Shown: positions 55,172 to 63,661, counted from the first letter of the stretch. The stretch is DNA of 64,000 nt from Dyadobacter fanqingshengii (GCF_023822005.2 NZ_CP098806.1:5020501-5084500), one strand, 5' to 3'. Translations and numbers: made by a program. Notes: generated by a model from the sequence alone, not told the origin.

Positions 55172-56137
55172 ATGAAGAAAGTCATACTACTCATTGCGTC
55201 TATATGCTTGTTCATTACCGCTTTTCGGCTCGCGGATTTTCCTGAGGCTAAAATTTCAAATGGCATCATCAATGCTAAGCTGCTCCTGCCCGACGGTAAT
55301 GCAGGCTATTATCGCGGTACGCGTTTCGATTGGGCTGGCCAGGTCGAGAGCCTTGACTATAAAGGACATTCCTATTTTGGGCAATGGAACAGCACATACG
55401 ATCCCAAATTACATGATGCCATTATGGGGCCGGTCGAGGAATTTGTAGCATTGGATTTCGATGCAGTGAAGCCGGGCGAAACATTTGTTAAAATTGGCGT
55501 AGGTGTTTTGGTAAAACCCGATGACAAGAAATACGCATTTGCAACCAATTATGAAGTTAAAGATGCAGGCAAATGGACCGTCGACAAGAAAAGCGATCAG
55601 GTAACATTCACACATACGCTCAAAGACGCGACTGGCTATGGCTATGTGTACAAAAAAACACTGAAATTGGTGAAGGGAAAACCGCAGCTGGTTTTAGAAC
55701 ACAGCCTTAAAAATACCGGCTCGAAGGAAATCAAAACGAGTACTTACAATCACAATTTTTTCATGATTGATAAAGAGCCAACGAATGAAAATATCAGGGT
55801 CGTATTTCCTTTTGATGTGAGCGGTGAAGGAGCCGGTTTTGGAACAATCATTCATGCGAAAGACAAAACGCTCAGCTATGCCAGACCTGTTGTGAATGGT
55901 GATCAGGTGTTTAGCAGCGGTTTGCAAGGCTTTGGCCCAACCGCAAAAGATTATGACATCCGCATTGAGAACATTAAAACGTCCGCTGGTGTTAGAATAA
56001 CTGGCGACAAACCCTTGCAAAAGCTGGTTTATTGGGCCAATCCAACCACTTCCTGTCCAGAACCGTACATTGAGATCGGTGCGAAGCCAGGAGAAGAAAC
56101 AAAATGGAATGTTAATTATGAATTCTACACATTTTAA
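55172..56137 (+). CDS. Secreted protein with galactose mutarotase-like features
   Basis: A 321-residue exported protein (signal peptide about residues 1-20). The sequence after it, SNGIINAKLLLPDGNAGYYRGTRFDWAG, and the later TSTYNHNFFMIDKEP, resemble the opening and the conserved Asn-His strand of galactose mutarotase/aldose epimerase-like folds. Catalytic residues of true epimerases are not certain. It could bind or modify a carbohydrate in the periplasm. It stands alone between terminators; the function is not known. Confidence 0.62.
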   Translation: MKKVILLIASICLFITAFRLADFPEAKISNGIINAKLLLPDGNAGYYRGTRFDWAGQVESLDYKGHSYFGQWNSTYDPKLHDAIMGPVEEFVALDFDAVKPGETFVKIGVGVLVKPDDKKYAFATNYEVKDAGKWTVDKKSDQVTFTHTLKDATGYGYVYKKTLKLVKGKPQLVLEHSLKNTGSKEIKTSTYNHNFFMIDKEPTNENIRVVFPFDVSGEGAGFGTIIHAKDKTLSYARPVVNGDQVFSSGLQGFGPTAKDYDIRIENIKTSAGVRITGDKPLQKLVYWANPTTSCPEPYIEIGAKPGEETKWNVNYEFYTF

Positions 56138-56180
56138 TCCCGCCGAATTTTAATTTCGCACACTTCATTGAAAACATTAA

Positions 56181-58121
56181 ATGGGATCGCATAAACATCT
56201 TGATAAGGCCTCGGCTGCCGGGCTTCTTGTTGCATTAGGAATTATTTTTGGAGATATCGGCACCTCGCCGCTCTATGTAATGCAAGCCATAATCGGCAAA
56301 GAAATGATTTCGACAGAAGTTGTTTACGGCGCCGTTTCCTGCATTTTCTGGACGCTTACGCTGCAAACGACTTTGAAGTATGTGATTCTGATCCTCCGGG
56401 CAGATAACAAAGGTGAAGGAGGGATTCTGGCGTTGTATGCATTAGTACGCAAAAATGCCCGCTGGCTCACGGTTCCGGCCATTATTGGTGCCAGCACATT
56501 GCTGGCTGACGGCATTATTACGCCGCCCATTTCCGTATCATCTGCCGTGGAAGGATTGCAAATCCTTTATCCGAGTATCCAGACCATCCCGATCGTAATT
56601 GGCATCCTTACGCTGCTTTTCATCATTCAGATATTTGGTACAACCATTGTGGGCCGTGCATTTGGTCCCGTAATGATGATCTGGTTTGTGATGCTTGCAG
56701 TTTTGGGCGTACATCAGGTTGTGGGCCACATGGAGATTTTAAAATCCCTGAACCCTTACTACGGTTATCAGCTGTTAGCGAACCATCCTGGCGGATTCTG
56801 GATGCTTGGGGCCGTATTTCTTTGTACAACGGGTGCCGAAGCATTGTATAGCGATCTTGGTCACTGCGGACGAGGCAACATTCGAATCAGTTGGATTTTT
56901 GTAAAAACCTGTTTAATCCTGAATTATTTCGGACAGGGCGCATGGTTAATTGCCCACTCAGGCACATATCTGGATGGCAAGAAGCCATTCTACGAAATTA
57001 TGCCCGACTGGTGGTTGCTGCCAGGGATCGCCATAGCCACGATGGCAACGGTTATTGCCAGCCAAGCCTTAATAAGTGGTTCATTTACATTGATTTCAGA
57101 AGCGATCCGGCTCAATTTCTGGCCGAAAGTACGATTGGTATATCCGAGTGATCAGAAAGGCCAGCTTTACGTACCGAGCGTCAACTGGCTCTTGTGGGCC
57201 GGTTGTGTTGGGATCGTCCTTTATTTCAAGGAATCGTCGCACATGGAAGCCGCTTATGGACTTGCCATTACGATGACGATGATCATGACCACCATATTAA
57301 TGTCGGTGTATTTATATGTCAATAAGGTGCCGAAATGGATACTGGTGATCTTTGTTGTTATTTATCTGGCGATTGAAGGCGCTTTTCTGGCTGCTAACCT
57401 GCTCAAATTTACACACGGCGGCTGGGTATCGCTATTGCTCGCAGCAATCATTGGTCTTGTGATCACAGTCTGGCTGAAAGCCTATTTCATAAAACTGCGA
57501 CTTACAGAATTCGAAAGTCTGGAAAAATACATCGGCCCTTTACGCGAACTGAGCAATGATATCAGCATTCCGAAATATTCTACCCATTTGATTTTCATGT
57601 CCAACGCGTCGCATGAATCGGAAATTGAAAACAAGATCATTTACTCTATTTTTTACAAGCGCCCCAAGCGAGCGGATATTTATTGGTTTGTTCACGTAGA
57701 AACAACCGATGAACCTTATACGATGGACTATCACGTGAACATCATGGCCGAGGATGACGTGATCAAGGTAACATTCAGATTGGGTTTCCGGATCGAACAG
57801 CGCATTAATCTCTTCTTTCGTAAGGTGGTTGAAGATATGGTGGCCAACAAAGAGGTAGATATTACCAGCCGCTACGAATCTTTAAACCGCCAGAACATTA
57901 CCGGCGACTTCCGGTTCATCGTTCTGGAACGTTATCTAGCACTTGAAAACAACCTGCCTTTTACAGAGGAGGTGATTATGAAGATCTACTTTGCCATCAA
58001 AAGCATTACAACTTCGGAAGACAAGTGGTTTGGACTGGATAGCAGTGCTGTCAAAGTTGAGAAAGTGCCTCTGGTTCTTACGCCGGGTGAAAAGATCCGC
58101 ATGAAAAGGATTTATAGCTAG
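56181..58121 (+). CDS. kup: Potassium uptake protein, KUP/HAK family
   Basis: Proton-coupled potassium importer of the plasma membrane, 646 residues with about twelve helices and a C-terminal cytosolic domain from about residue 430. The N-terminal LGIIFGDIGTSPLYVMQAI and the GEGGILALYALV loop are KUP signatures. The later helices end in FTHGGWVSLLLAAIIG. The C-terminal part (STHLIFMSNASHESEIENKIIYSIFYKRPKRADIYWFVHV) is typical. A TAATTTCG at 56151 is a weak -7 candidate. 58122-58329 downstream shows nothing definite. Confidence 0.95.
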   Translation: MGSHKHLDKASAAGLLVALGIIFGDIGTSPLYVMQAIIGKEMISTEVVYGAVSCIFWTLTLQTTLKYVILILRADNKGEGGILALYALVRKNARWLTVPAIIGASTLLADGIITPPISVSSAVEGLQILYPSIQTIPIVIGILTLLFIIQIFGTTIVGRAFGPVMMIWFVMLAVLGVHQVVGHMEILKSLNPYYGYQLLANHPGGFWMLGAVFLCTTGAEALYSDLGHCGRGNIRISWIFVKTCLILNYFGQGAWLIAHSGTYLDGKKPFYEIMPDWWLLPGIAIATMATVIASQALISGSFTLISEAIRLNFWPKVRLVYPSDQKGQLYVPSVNWLLWAGCVGIVLYFKESSHMEAAYGLAITMTMIMTTILMSVYLYVNKVPKWILVIFVVIYLAIEGAFLAANLLKFTHGGWVSLLLAAIIGLVITVWLKAYFIKLRLTEFESLEKYIGPLRELSNDISIPKYSTHLIFMSNASHESEIENKIIYSIFYKRPKRADIYWFVHVETTDEPYTMDYHVNIMAEDDVIKVTFRLGFRIEQRINLFFRKVVEDMVANKEVDITSRYESLNRQNITGDFRFIVLERYLALENNLPFTEEVIMKIYFAIKSITTSEDKWFGLDSSAVKVEKVPLVLTPGEKIRMKRIYS

Positions 58122-58329
58122 CAATCGTTAAATAGAATTATTTCATATTAAAAAGTGCCTAATTTTTATTCCAACATTCACATAATTAGAATTTTGGGTA
58201 AGACAATGCGCATTTTGTGGATAAGTGATTTATAACGAATAAGATACCACCATCAGTCGTCAACGTGGATACCAAAAAAATGCCTCTCATTTGGCCTAAA
58301 CAAACAATCAGAGAAATCTGTATGTAGCG

Positions 58330-58359
58330 CTGAAATTATCGCTTTCAGGAATAGTTTTG
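58330..58359 (+). promoter_or_regulatory. Dyad CTGAAA-N7-TTTCAG with adjacent -7 box
   Basis: The inverted repeat (58330-58335 with 58343-58348) ends three bases before TAGTTTTG (58352-58359), a TAnnTTTG match, 46 bp before the ATG at 58406. The dyad occupies the promoter spacer, where an operator would block polymerase. Confidence 0.5.
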
Positions 58360-58405
58360 GATGTAACTGAATGTATCAGAACATCAACAACTAAAAGAAC
58401 TGAAA

Positions 58406-58801
58406 ATGAGAACTTTAAGAACATTAACTATAATAGCTGCGCTGGCCGTTTCGGCCGCTGGCTACGCGCAGACAGTCCCAACAACGCCTACGTCGCCAAC
58501 ACAGCCACAGAGCGTGCCGACGCAGGATCCGACAACCACAACCCCAGCGTCGACCAATCCGACAACCGAGAAGAAGGCCGAATTCAACTCGCCGCAATCG
58601 CCCGTAAGGCCATCCAATACGCCTTCGGAAGACACACTTATAAAGGATCAGCAAACTTCAGGCGCAGTAATAAAGGATTCCCTTATGCCTGCGACTGACA
58701 AAAAAGCAGAGAGAATGAACCGCAGAAAAAACAAAAAAGCTGCAAATGAGGCGGAATCAAGCTCAACAGAGATTGCTACCGACCCCAATAAAAAACCATA
58801 A
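58406..58801 (+). CDS. Small secreted Thr/Pro-rich protein
   Basis: A 131-residue protein with a clear signal peptide (LRTLTIIAALAVSAAGYAQ) and a low-complexity mature part: Thr/Pro-rich up to about residue 55, then a charged basic tail with KKAERMNRRKNKK. No domain is recognised. It resembles in design the gene at 61246 (short signal, -YAQ- cleavage, polar low-complexity tail), though I cannot show common ancestry by eye. An overlapping frame at 58357 is likely a shadow. Followed by a perfect terminator. Confidence 0.7.
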   Translation: MRTLRTLTIIAALAVSAAGYAQTVPTTPTSPTQPQSVPTQDPTTTTPASTNPTTEKKAEFNSPQSPVRPSNTPSEDTLIKDQQTSGAVIKDSLMPATDKKAERMNRRKNKKAANEAESSSTEIATDPNKKP

Positions 58802-58822
58802 TCATCAGCATTTCTGAAAACC

Positions 58823-58854
58823 AAAATGCCCGGAATTTCTGTTCCGGGCATTTT
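58823..58854. terminator. Perfect bidirectional terminator
   Basis: AAAATGCCCGGAA (58823-58835) and TTCCGGGCATTTT (58842-58854) form a 13-bp perfect stem with a 6-nt loop. It lies between the convergent genes at 58406 and 58905. Confidence 0.92.
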
Positions 58855-58904
58855 AATTCACGCAGCAATCGCTTTATGGTCAGAAAACGAATCACATTGT
58901 AGAC

Positions 58905-59153
58905 TCAATAATGTGCAACTTCGGGTACTGCCGGTTCAAGTTCCGATTCGAGAAAAGGTTGGGTGACCACAGCCTTGTTTTCATTCACCCATGTGCACCA
59001 AACTTTTCCGTTGTAAGCTCTTTTCATTATAGGCGTTGAGTTTCCGTTGGCATAAAATACAGTTTCTACAATCTGATATTCGTCAACTTGCATAATCCGG
59101 GATCCGTTTTTCTCCTTCACCCAGTCGTCCTTCATATAGTTTAATGTGACCAT
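58905..59153 (-). CDS. Small DUF2158/YodC-like protein
   Basis: An 82-residue protein. The sequence DDWVKEKNGSRIMQVDEY at the front and KVWCTWVNENKAVVTQPFLESELEP at the end match the pattern of the YodC/DUF2158 family (V-x-lysine, gs-x-M-x-V, then a V-x-C-x-W and F-x-E-x-E-L). The family has no known biochemical role. It is divergent from the orphan at 59422 across a repeat-rich 268-bp region that likely holds its promoter. Confidence 0.68.
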   Translation of the reverse strand: MVTLNYMKDDWVKEKNGSRIMQVDEYQIVETVFYANGNSTPIMKRAYNGKVWCTWVNENKAVVTQPFLESELEPAVPEVAHY

Positions 59154-59180
59154 AGGTTTATGTGTTTACAAGTTGGCTGG

Positions 59181-59400
59181 TTTAAATTTTTGTGCCAAAA
59201 ATTTAAATTATTCGGTGCCGTAAACATGAGATTTTAAAATATAGTATAAATACGTAGAATGAATTGTACAAAATGGACTGGCAAAAGTTTCATACAGATT
59301 TTTTTTGCAAAAAATTCACTAAACGTATATACCATTAGATCCATTTTTGTGCCTGTAACGTATATGGGCTCGTCAATGATATTATTTAAACATATTTTTG
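59181..59400. promoter_or_regulatory. Repeat-rich divergent regulatory region
   Basis: Within the 268-bp gap 59154-59421: a perfect 12-bp inverted repeat TTTAAATTTTTG-TGC-CAAAAATTTAAA (59181-59207); TTTTTTGCAAAAAA (59301-59314); direct repeats AACGTATAT at 59322 and 59357; direct repeats ATTTTTGTGCC at 59186 and 59343; and TATTTTTG (59393-59400), a -7 match 22 bp before the orphan's ATG. Confidence 0.55.
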
Positions 59401-59421
59401 GATAATCTAAATTTGATAGTT

Positions 59422-59733
59422 ATGAAACAGGGAAGAAACAGAAAAACAGTTTTGTCTTTAAGTAATGAGACCTTCAAACATTACCTGTTACTCCGTTATG
59501 TAAATGATTCGGCCGACCCTAAGTGGAAGCGGTTGAGTTTTGTTTCAACAGAATTAATATCCCCGGAGATCTGGATCCAGCTTCACAGCTACGCGCGTGC
59601 CGACGTGGAAAGCCAGGGCGGCCGGCTCATTGGGTACGAATTAGTAGATGAAAAGCTGGTAAGGCACGATAGCATTAATTCAAATGCTTGGCCTGCAAAC
59701 TGGATGTGGGTAATTCAAAAGAGAGATAATTAA
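59422..59733 (+). CDS. Orphan small protein, no recognised family
   Basis: A 103-residue, basic, soluble protein beginning MKQGRNRKTVLSLSNETFKHY. I recognise no domain. It is rich in Trp, Arg and Tyr, has no signal peptide or membrane helix, and the middle WKRLSFVSTELISPEIWIQLHSYARADVE suggests helices. The ATG at 59422 is preferred to the earlier TTG at 59398, which overlaps the -7 box TATTTTTG. It is followed by a bidirectional terminator. Confidence 0.6.
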   Translation: MKQGRNRKTVLSLSNETFKHYLLLRYVNDSADPKWKRLSFVSTELISPEIWIQLHSYARADVESQGGRLIGYELVDEKLVRHDSINSNAWPANWMWVIQKRDN

Positions 59734-59768
59734 TAAATATGCAGCACTTCAACTTCATCTATTACTAA

Positions 59769-59794
59769 TAAAGGGACCTGCAAGAGTCCCTTTA
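59769..59794. terminator. Bidirectional terminator
   Basis: TAAAGGGAC (59769-59777) pairs with GTCCCTTTA (59786-59794) around an 8-nt loop, between the orphan and the convergent YihY gene. Confidence 0.85.
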
Positions 59795-59819
59795 TTTATG
59801 ATTGGAGTGTGATATATGT

Positions 59820-61118
59820 CTATTCTTTGCTTTTAGCCTGCACCATTTTAGCGATCATTTTCCTGATGGATTCGAGCAGTTTTTCCCGGAAAATAAAGCA
59901 GAGCGATAATAGCACCAATGTGAAACCAAGCAAGACCACAAACCCAAGATAATCGCTATGGAACGCATTGTTTAGAAAATGCCCCAGCAAAACAACGACC
60001 GTGATCACAATCATAAATACGATGACAGCCGCAAAAGCATAATAGGAAAAAGGCGCAGTTACTTCTGCAATTCTAGCCTTAATCTCGGCTCGGATGGCAT
60101 TCAATTTGTCATCGATAAATTTGGTAACAGAATCCATCATTTTGTGCGTAACCTCTTTTGGGCTGAATGTGTGGGCGTCCGCCTCTTTTATTAGTTCGTC
60201 GGGCTTTTCCAGTTCAACTTCTTTTCTTACCATTAATACAGCGTGCTCATTGGGCGATATGCCAACGCCATCCGTTTTTGCATAAACTTTTGTGAATTCA
60301 GCTCCAAAATATAAGATGATGGATGAATAGTAGACCCAGGTCAGCAGAATCACAATGGAAGCCGATGCGCCGTAAGTTGCGCCAAGGTCCTGTTTGCCCA
60401 AATAGAAGCTGATCCCGAATTTGCCGATAGCGAAAAGTACGGCAGTGAACGCAGCTCCAACGATGCATTCCTTCCAGCGCACATGGCCATCGGGCAATAT
60501 TTTAAATATGACTGAGAAAAGCGCAGTAATGATGGCCATCACCACGACCACATTCAACACGGAGAAAAAGATGACAGACACCTCTGAAAAGTAACGCTCC
60601 AGCCGCGAACTCATTAGGTCGACCAATGTATTTACACCCAGTGATACAATGAGCAGAAAACCCAGTGTGATAATAATAGAAAAGGAAAGCAGCCTGTTTT
60701 TTAGATATTGCAGCCATCCTTTCTTCGGTTTTGACTTGATAGACCATATATAATTGATAGAATCCTGAATTTCTGCAAAAACCCCCGTCGCACCAATCAG
60801 CAGCGTCACAATCCCGACTGTTGCAGCAATGCCCGATTTATTGGAGAGTTCTGCATTTTTGATCAGTTCTTGCAACTGAGTAGCAGCGTCCTTGCCAACA
60901 AGCCCGCTTATTTGCCCAAAAAGTTCGCCCTGGAATGCTTCCTTACCGAAGACAATGCTCACGATAGAAATGATCACCAGGAGCATGGGAGCCAAAGAAA
61001 ATATGGTATAGTAGGATAGTGCTGCGCTTAATTTGAGGCAGTTGTCTTCCATAAATTCAGAAAAGCTATCCTTGAAAAGAGCCAATACGAATTTTGGACG
61101 TGATGTAGTCGTGTTCAT
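59820..61118 (-). CDS. YihY/virulence factor BrkB family inner-membrane protein
   Basis: A 432-residue membrane protein with six helices in the first 270 residues and two more near 355-410. The opening FSEFMEDNCLKLSAALSYYTIFSLAPMLLVIIS and the later LPDGHVRWKECIVGAAFTAVLFAIGKFGISFYLG are the YihY signatures; the loop DLGATYGASASIVILLTWVYYSSIILYFGAEFTKVYA is typical. Members were once called ribonuclease BN, which is now held to be wrong; the transported or flipped substrate is not known. The C-terminal extension after about 300 is longer than in E. coli YihY. Confidence 0.88.
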   Translation of the reverse strand: MNTTTSRPKFVLALFKDSFSEFMEDNCLKLSAALSYYTIFSLAPMLLVIISIVSIVFGKEAFQGELFGQISGLVGKDAATQLQELIKNAELSNKSGIAATVGIVTLLIGATGVFAEIQDSINYIWSIKSKPKKGWLQYLKNRLLSFSIIITLGFLLIVSLGVNTLVDLMSSRLERYFSEVSVIFFSVLNVVVVMAIITALFSVIFKILPDGHVRWKECIVGAAFTAVLFAIGKFGISFYLGKQDLGATYGASASIVILLTWVYYSSIILYFGAEFTKVYAKTDGVGISPNEHAVLMVRKEVELEKPDELIKEADAHTFSPKEVTHKMMDSVTKFIDDKLNAIRAEIKARIAEVTAPFSYYAFAAVIVFMIVITVVVLLGHFLNNAFHSDYLGFVVLLGFTLVLLSLCFIFREKLLESIRKMIAKMVQAKSKE

Positions 61119-61245
61119 TGCAAAAACGTGCTATGTGTTAAACGCCTACCCTTGATAAATTTCCATGCCAGTCAACGAGCCGGGCGTTGCGGGTATGATT
61201 TTTAAAGAAACGACCATTTAAATTCATCAACCAATAATTCAGATC

Positions 61246-61608
61246 ATGAAAAAGTTATTAGCAAGTTTCATATTCGTGTTTGCCGTTTCTTCCGCTGTTT
61301 ATGCGCAAACGACCACGCAGTCTACCAATCCGAAGCAGCAGGGGACCGCAACAGCAGACAGCAGCAAAGCAGGTGGTAAAAATGAGGGAACAGATACGCA
61401 GGGAACAACCCAGGGCGCAAATCATGAAGTAGGAAACGCTAAGGCAACGCAACCAGGCAAAGCCGGACAGGTCAATGGTTCCAATGCAACTGGCGGAACG
61501 GGTAAGGAAGGCAACCAGGCCAAAGGCAAACCCAATGCTACCAAATTAAACAAGGGTGATGCTTTGCTGAATAAAGATGATAAGTCATCGCCTAAGAAGA
61601 AAGATTAA
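61246..61608 (+). CDS. Small secreted low-complexity protein
   Basis: A 120-residue protein. Signal peptide KLLASFIFVFAVSSAVYAQ, then a mature part rich in Gly, Thr, Asn, Gln and Lys (QGTTQGANHEVGNAKATQ), ending in SSPKKKD. No domain is seen. The style and gene environment resemble the gene at 58406; both have -YAQT- at the cleavage point. Function unknown. It is followed by a bidirectional terminator shared with the convergent reductase gene. Confidence 0.7.
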   Translation: MKKLLASFIFVFAVSSAVYAQTTTQSTNPKQQGTATADSSKAGGKNEGTDTQGTTQGANHEVGNAKATQPGKAGQVNGSNATGGTGKEGNQAKGKPNATKLNKGDALLNKDDKSSPKKKD

Positions 61609-61623
61609 TCAGCACTAACATTT

Positions 61624-61664
61624 AAAAAATTAGTCTGCTCAATAATGGGCAGACTAATTTTTTT
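61624..61664. terminator. Bidirectional terminator
   Basis: A 15-bp stem: 61624-61638 (AAAAAATTAGTCTGC runs to 61638) with 61649-61663 (GCAGACTAAT then T's), 10-nt loop. Its right arm overlaps the stop codon of the minus-strand reductase gene. Confidence 0.9.
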
Positions 61665-62718
61665 ATGGGATCACTTTCTTGTTTTTCAATTCATCAAAAA
61701 TCCGGACGAACATGTCCTCCGTATCCACGTATTCATGAAAGCCAAACCGCCGTGCTTTTGACCCGTCTGCAAACATGTCATAATCCCATGAAAAAACGAA
61801 ATCACTGAAAGTCCAGGAAGACACTTCGCTGTACGCATGAGCTGTTAGCCCGTATTTCTGAGTTATATTTTTCCAAAGCGCCTCCTTATCGGCCATAACG
61901 GCAGCCAGAGACATGGGTAATGGTGGTGCAACCTCCATTCCGAAATAGCGGGCAATTTTTGGCCACATATCATCCCACCGGAATAGATCCCCATTATTTA
62001 CATTAAATGCCTGTTTCGCACATTTCGCGTCCGTTGCCGCCCAGACCGTTGCTTTTACCAGGAGCGTTGCATCGGTCATTTCCAATAATGAATGATAAGC
62101 ACCCGTTTTTCCGGGAAAGCGGAGCGGCAAATTGTATTCTTTGGAAATGGAGGCATACACCGCAATGGCTACGGCCAGGTTCATAGGGTTCCCCAGCGCA
62201 ACGCCTCCTACAACCGAAGGCCGGATCGCCGACCAGGTCCAGCGTTTGCCTTTTTGAGCTGCTTCAAGAAAATTTTGCTGATCCACATTAAATTCCGGAG
62301 GCATATGGCCCGCGTCATCTTCTTTCGCAGGCGTTTTGAACGGGCCCAAATGTGCTCCATAAACCTTATAACCCTGCATTAAACTCACGTGTTCCAACTT
62401 TGGCGACACATTTTCAATCACCTGCACCAGGTTCGTGAGCATGGCAAGATTAGGCGCCACAAGCTCTGCCCAGGTTGGCCGGTCTTGATAAGCTGCGTAA
62501 AAAACGTGTGTAACATTTGAAAGATCAGCGAGTTTGGCCGTTACATCAGCCTTATCCGTGAGGTCAACAGAAATGTAGGAAATGTTTTCTGTTGGCTCTC
62601 CGCCTCTCCTGGATAGCCCAATGATGTCCCAATCGGGAAGGGTCGATAAATAATGAATGAGGTTTTCGCCGATAATGCCGTTTGCTCCGGCAACGAGTGC
62701 TGTTTTTACATTTTTCAT
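61663..62718 (-). CDS. SDR/NAD-dependent epimerase-like protein of the PRISE type
   Basis: Rossmann-fold protein of 351 residues with TALVAGANGIIGENLIHYL as the cofactor loop, then WDIIGLSRRGGE, HVFYAAYQDRPTWAE and MQGYKVYGAHLGPFKTPAKED. This pattern fits the progesterone 5-beta-reductase/iridoid synthase-like (PRISE) group of enone reductases, which are NADPH-dependent. The motif with the catalytic Tyr (FYxDQE in relatives) reads EFNVDQQNF, so that residue seems lost. The ATG 62718 is chosen over 62748. Divergent from an AraC-type regulator. Confidence 0.78.
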   Translation of the reverse strand: MKNVKTALVAGANGIIGENLIHYLSTLPDWDIIGLSRRGGEPTENISYISVDLTDKADVTAKLADLSNVTHVFYAAYQDRPTWAELVAPNLAMLTNLVQVIENVSPKLEHVSLMQGYKVYGAHLGPFKTPAKEDDAGHMPPEFNVDQQNFLEAAQKGKRWTWSAIRPSVVGGVALGNPMNLAVAIAVYASISKEYNLPLRFPGKTGAYHSLLEMTDATLLVKATVWAATDAKCAKQAFNVNNGDLFRWDDMWPKIARYFGMEVAPPLPMSLAAVMADKEALWKNITQKYGLTAHAYSEVSSWTFSDFVFSWDYDMFADGSKARRFGFHEYVDTEDMFVRIFDELKNKKVIP

Positions 62719-62745
62719 GGTTTGTTGTTTTCGTTTTTGATAAAG

Positions 62746-62786
62746 CAAAGTTATCGCACGTGTGCAGGGAGAAGCTTGTATATTTG
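62746..62786. promoter_or_regulatory. Divergent promoters between reductase and AraC regulator
   Basis: For the plus gene, TATATTTG at 62779-62786; for the minus gene, TAACTTTG (plus 62746-62753). Between them lies a GCAC-GT-GTGC dyad (62756-62765) that could be an operator. Confidence 0.5.
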
Positions 62787-62812
62787 TATGGTTTGTTGGT
62801 AATTATTGATGT

Positions 62813-63661
62813 ATGAAAAGGTATTTTCAGCACGAGTTTCTGAAAGTTTCCCACTTTGCGGCCAGCCATTGGGAACATCCTGTGCACAACCATAATCATT
62901 TCGAAATTATATTTGTACATAAAGGAAAGGGCTTGCATTGTGTTTCAGGGACATATATTCCCTATGATGGGGCAAATTTGTTTCTGTTGGCACCCTGCGA
63001 TTATCACAGGTTTGAAATTGAGGAAGAGACTGAATTTACGTTCGTAAAATTCAGCTATACTTATTTAAAAAGCATTGAGAATATACAAGCGGTTGATAGC
63101 TGGAATAAGGATATGGATCAATTGCTGATCCACGCGCAAAACCGATCCAGACCTTTACTACAAACGGATTCTGAAAAACAGAAAGCGGACAGCCTGATGC
63201 GGCTCATTGCGCAGGAGTGGAAAGACGATAAAAATGAGGGAAATGAAACCATTTTCTTCCTGATTCAGGCCATTCTTGCGACCATCAAGCGCAATCTGAT
63301 GCCCGGCCTCACGGGATCAGGGCAAAAGCATGTAGAGAAAATTAACCGCGTCATTCAATATATCCACGAGCATATTTATTCGGTTGAAAAAACGCAAGCA
63401 GCGCATTTGGCCGACATTTTTGGCTTTTCAAAGCATTATTTTGGATTGTTTTTTAAGGAGCAAACGGGCTTCACCCTGCGGGAATACATTGCGCAAAACA
63501 AGCTGCATTTAATTGAAAACCGGCTGAAATACAGCTCATTTTCGATTAAGGAAATTAGTAATGAGCTGGGATTTACGGATCTGAGCCATTTTAATAAATT
63601 TGTGAAGCAGCACCGCGGATACACACCTTCCGAATTCCGTGGCAAACTGACGAAGCCCTAG
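62813..63661 (+). CDS. AraC family transcriptional regulator
   Basis: A 282-residue regulator with an N-terminal cupin-like ligand domain (HPVHNHNHFEIIFVHKGKGLHCVSG, residues about 20-45) and a C-terminal double helix-turn-helix: AHLADIFGFSKHYFGLFFKEQTGFTLREYI and IKEISNELGFTDLSHFNKFVKQHRGYTPSEFR. It is transcribed away from the PRISE-like reductase and is the obvious candidate to control it. The stop shares a CTAG palindrome with the convergent LacI-type gene's stop. The inducer is unknown. Confidence 0.9.
   Translation: MKRYFQHEFLKVSHFAASHWEHPVHNHNHFEIIFVHKGKGLHCVSGTYIPYDGANLFLLAPCDYHRFEIEEETEFTFVKFSYTYLKSIENIQAVDSWNKDMDQLLIHAQNRSRPLLQTDSEKQKADSLMRLIAQEWKDDKNEGNETIFFLIQAILATIKRNLMPGLTGSGQKHVEKINRVIQYIHEHIYSVEKTQAAHLADIFGFSKHYFGLFFKEQTGFTLREYIAQNKLHLIENRLKYSSFSIKEISNELGFTDLSHFNKFVKQHRGYTPSEFRGKLTKP

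Noticed and set aside
58357..58698. 113-codon frame overlapping the secreted protein at 58406
   Set aside because: The other frame has a clear signal peptide and terminator; this one is low-complexity shadow sequence.
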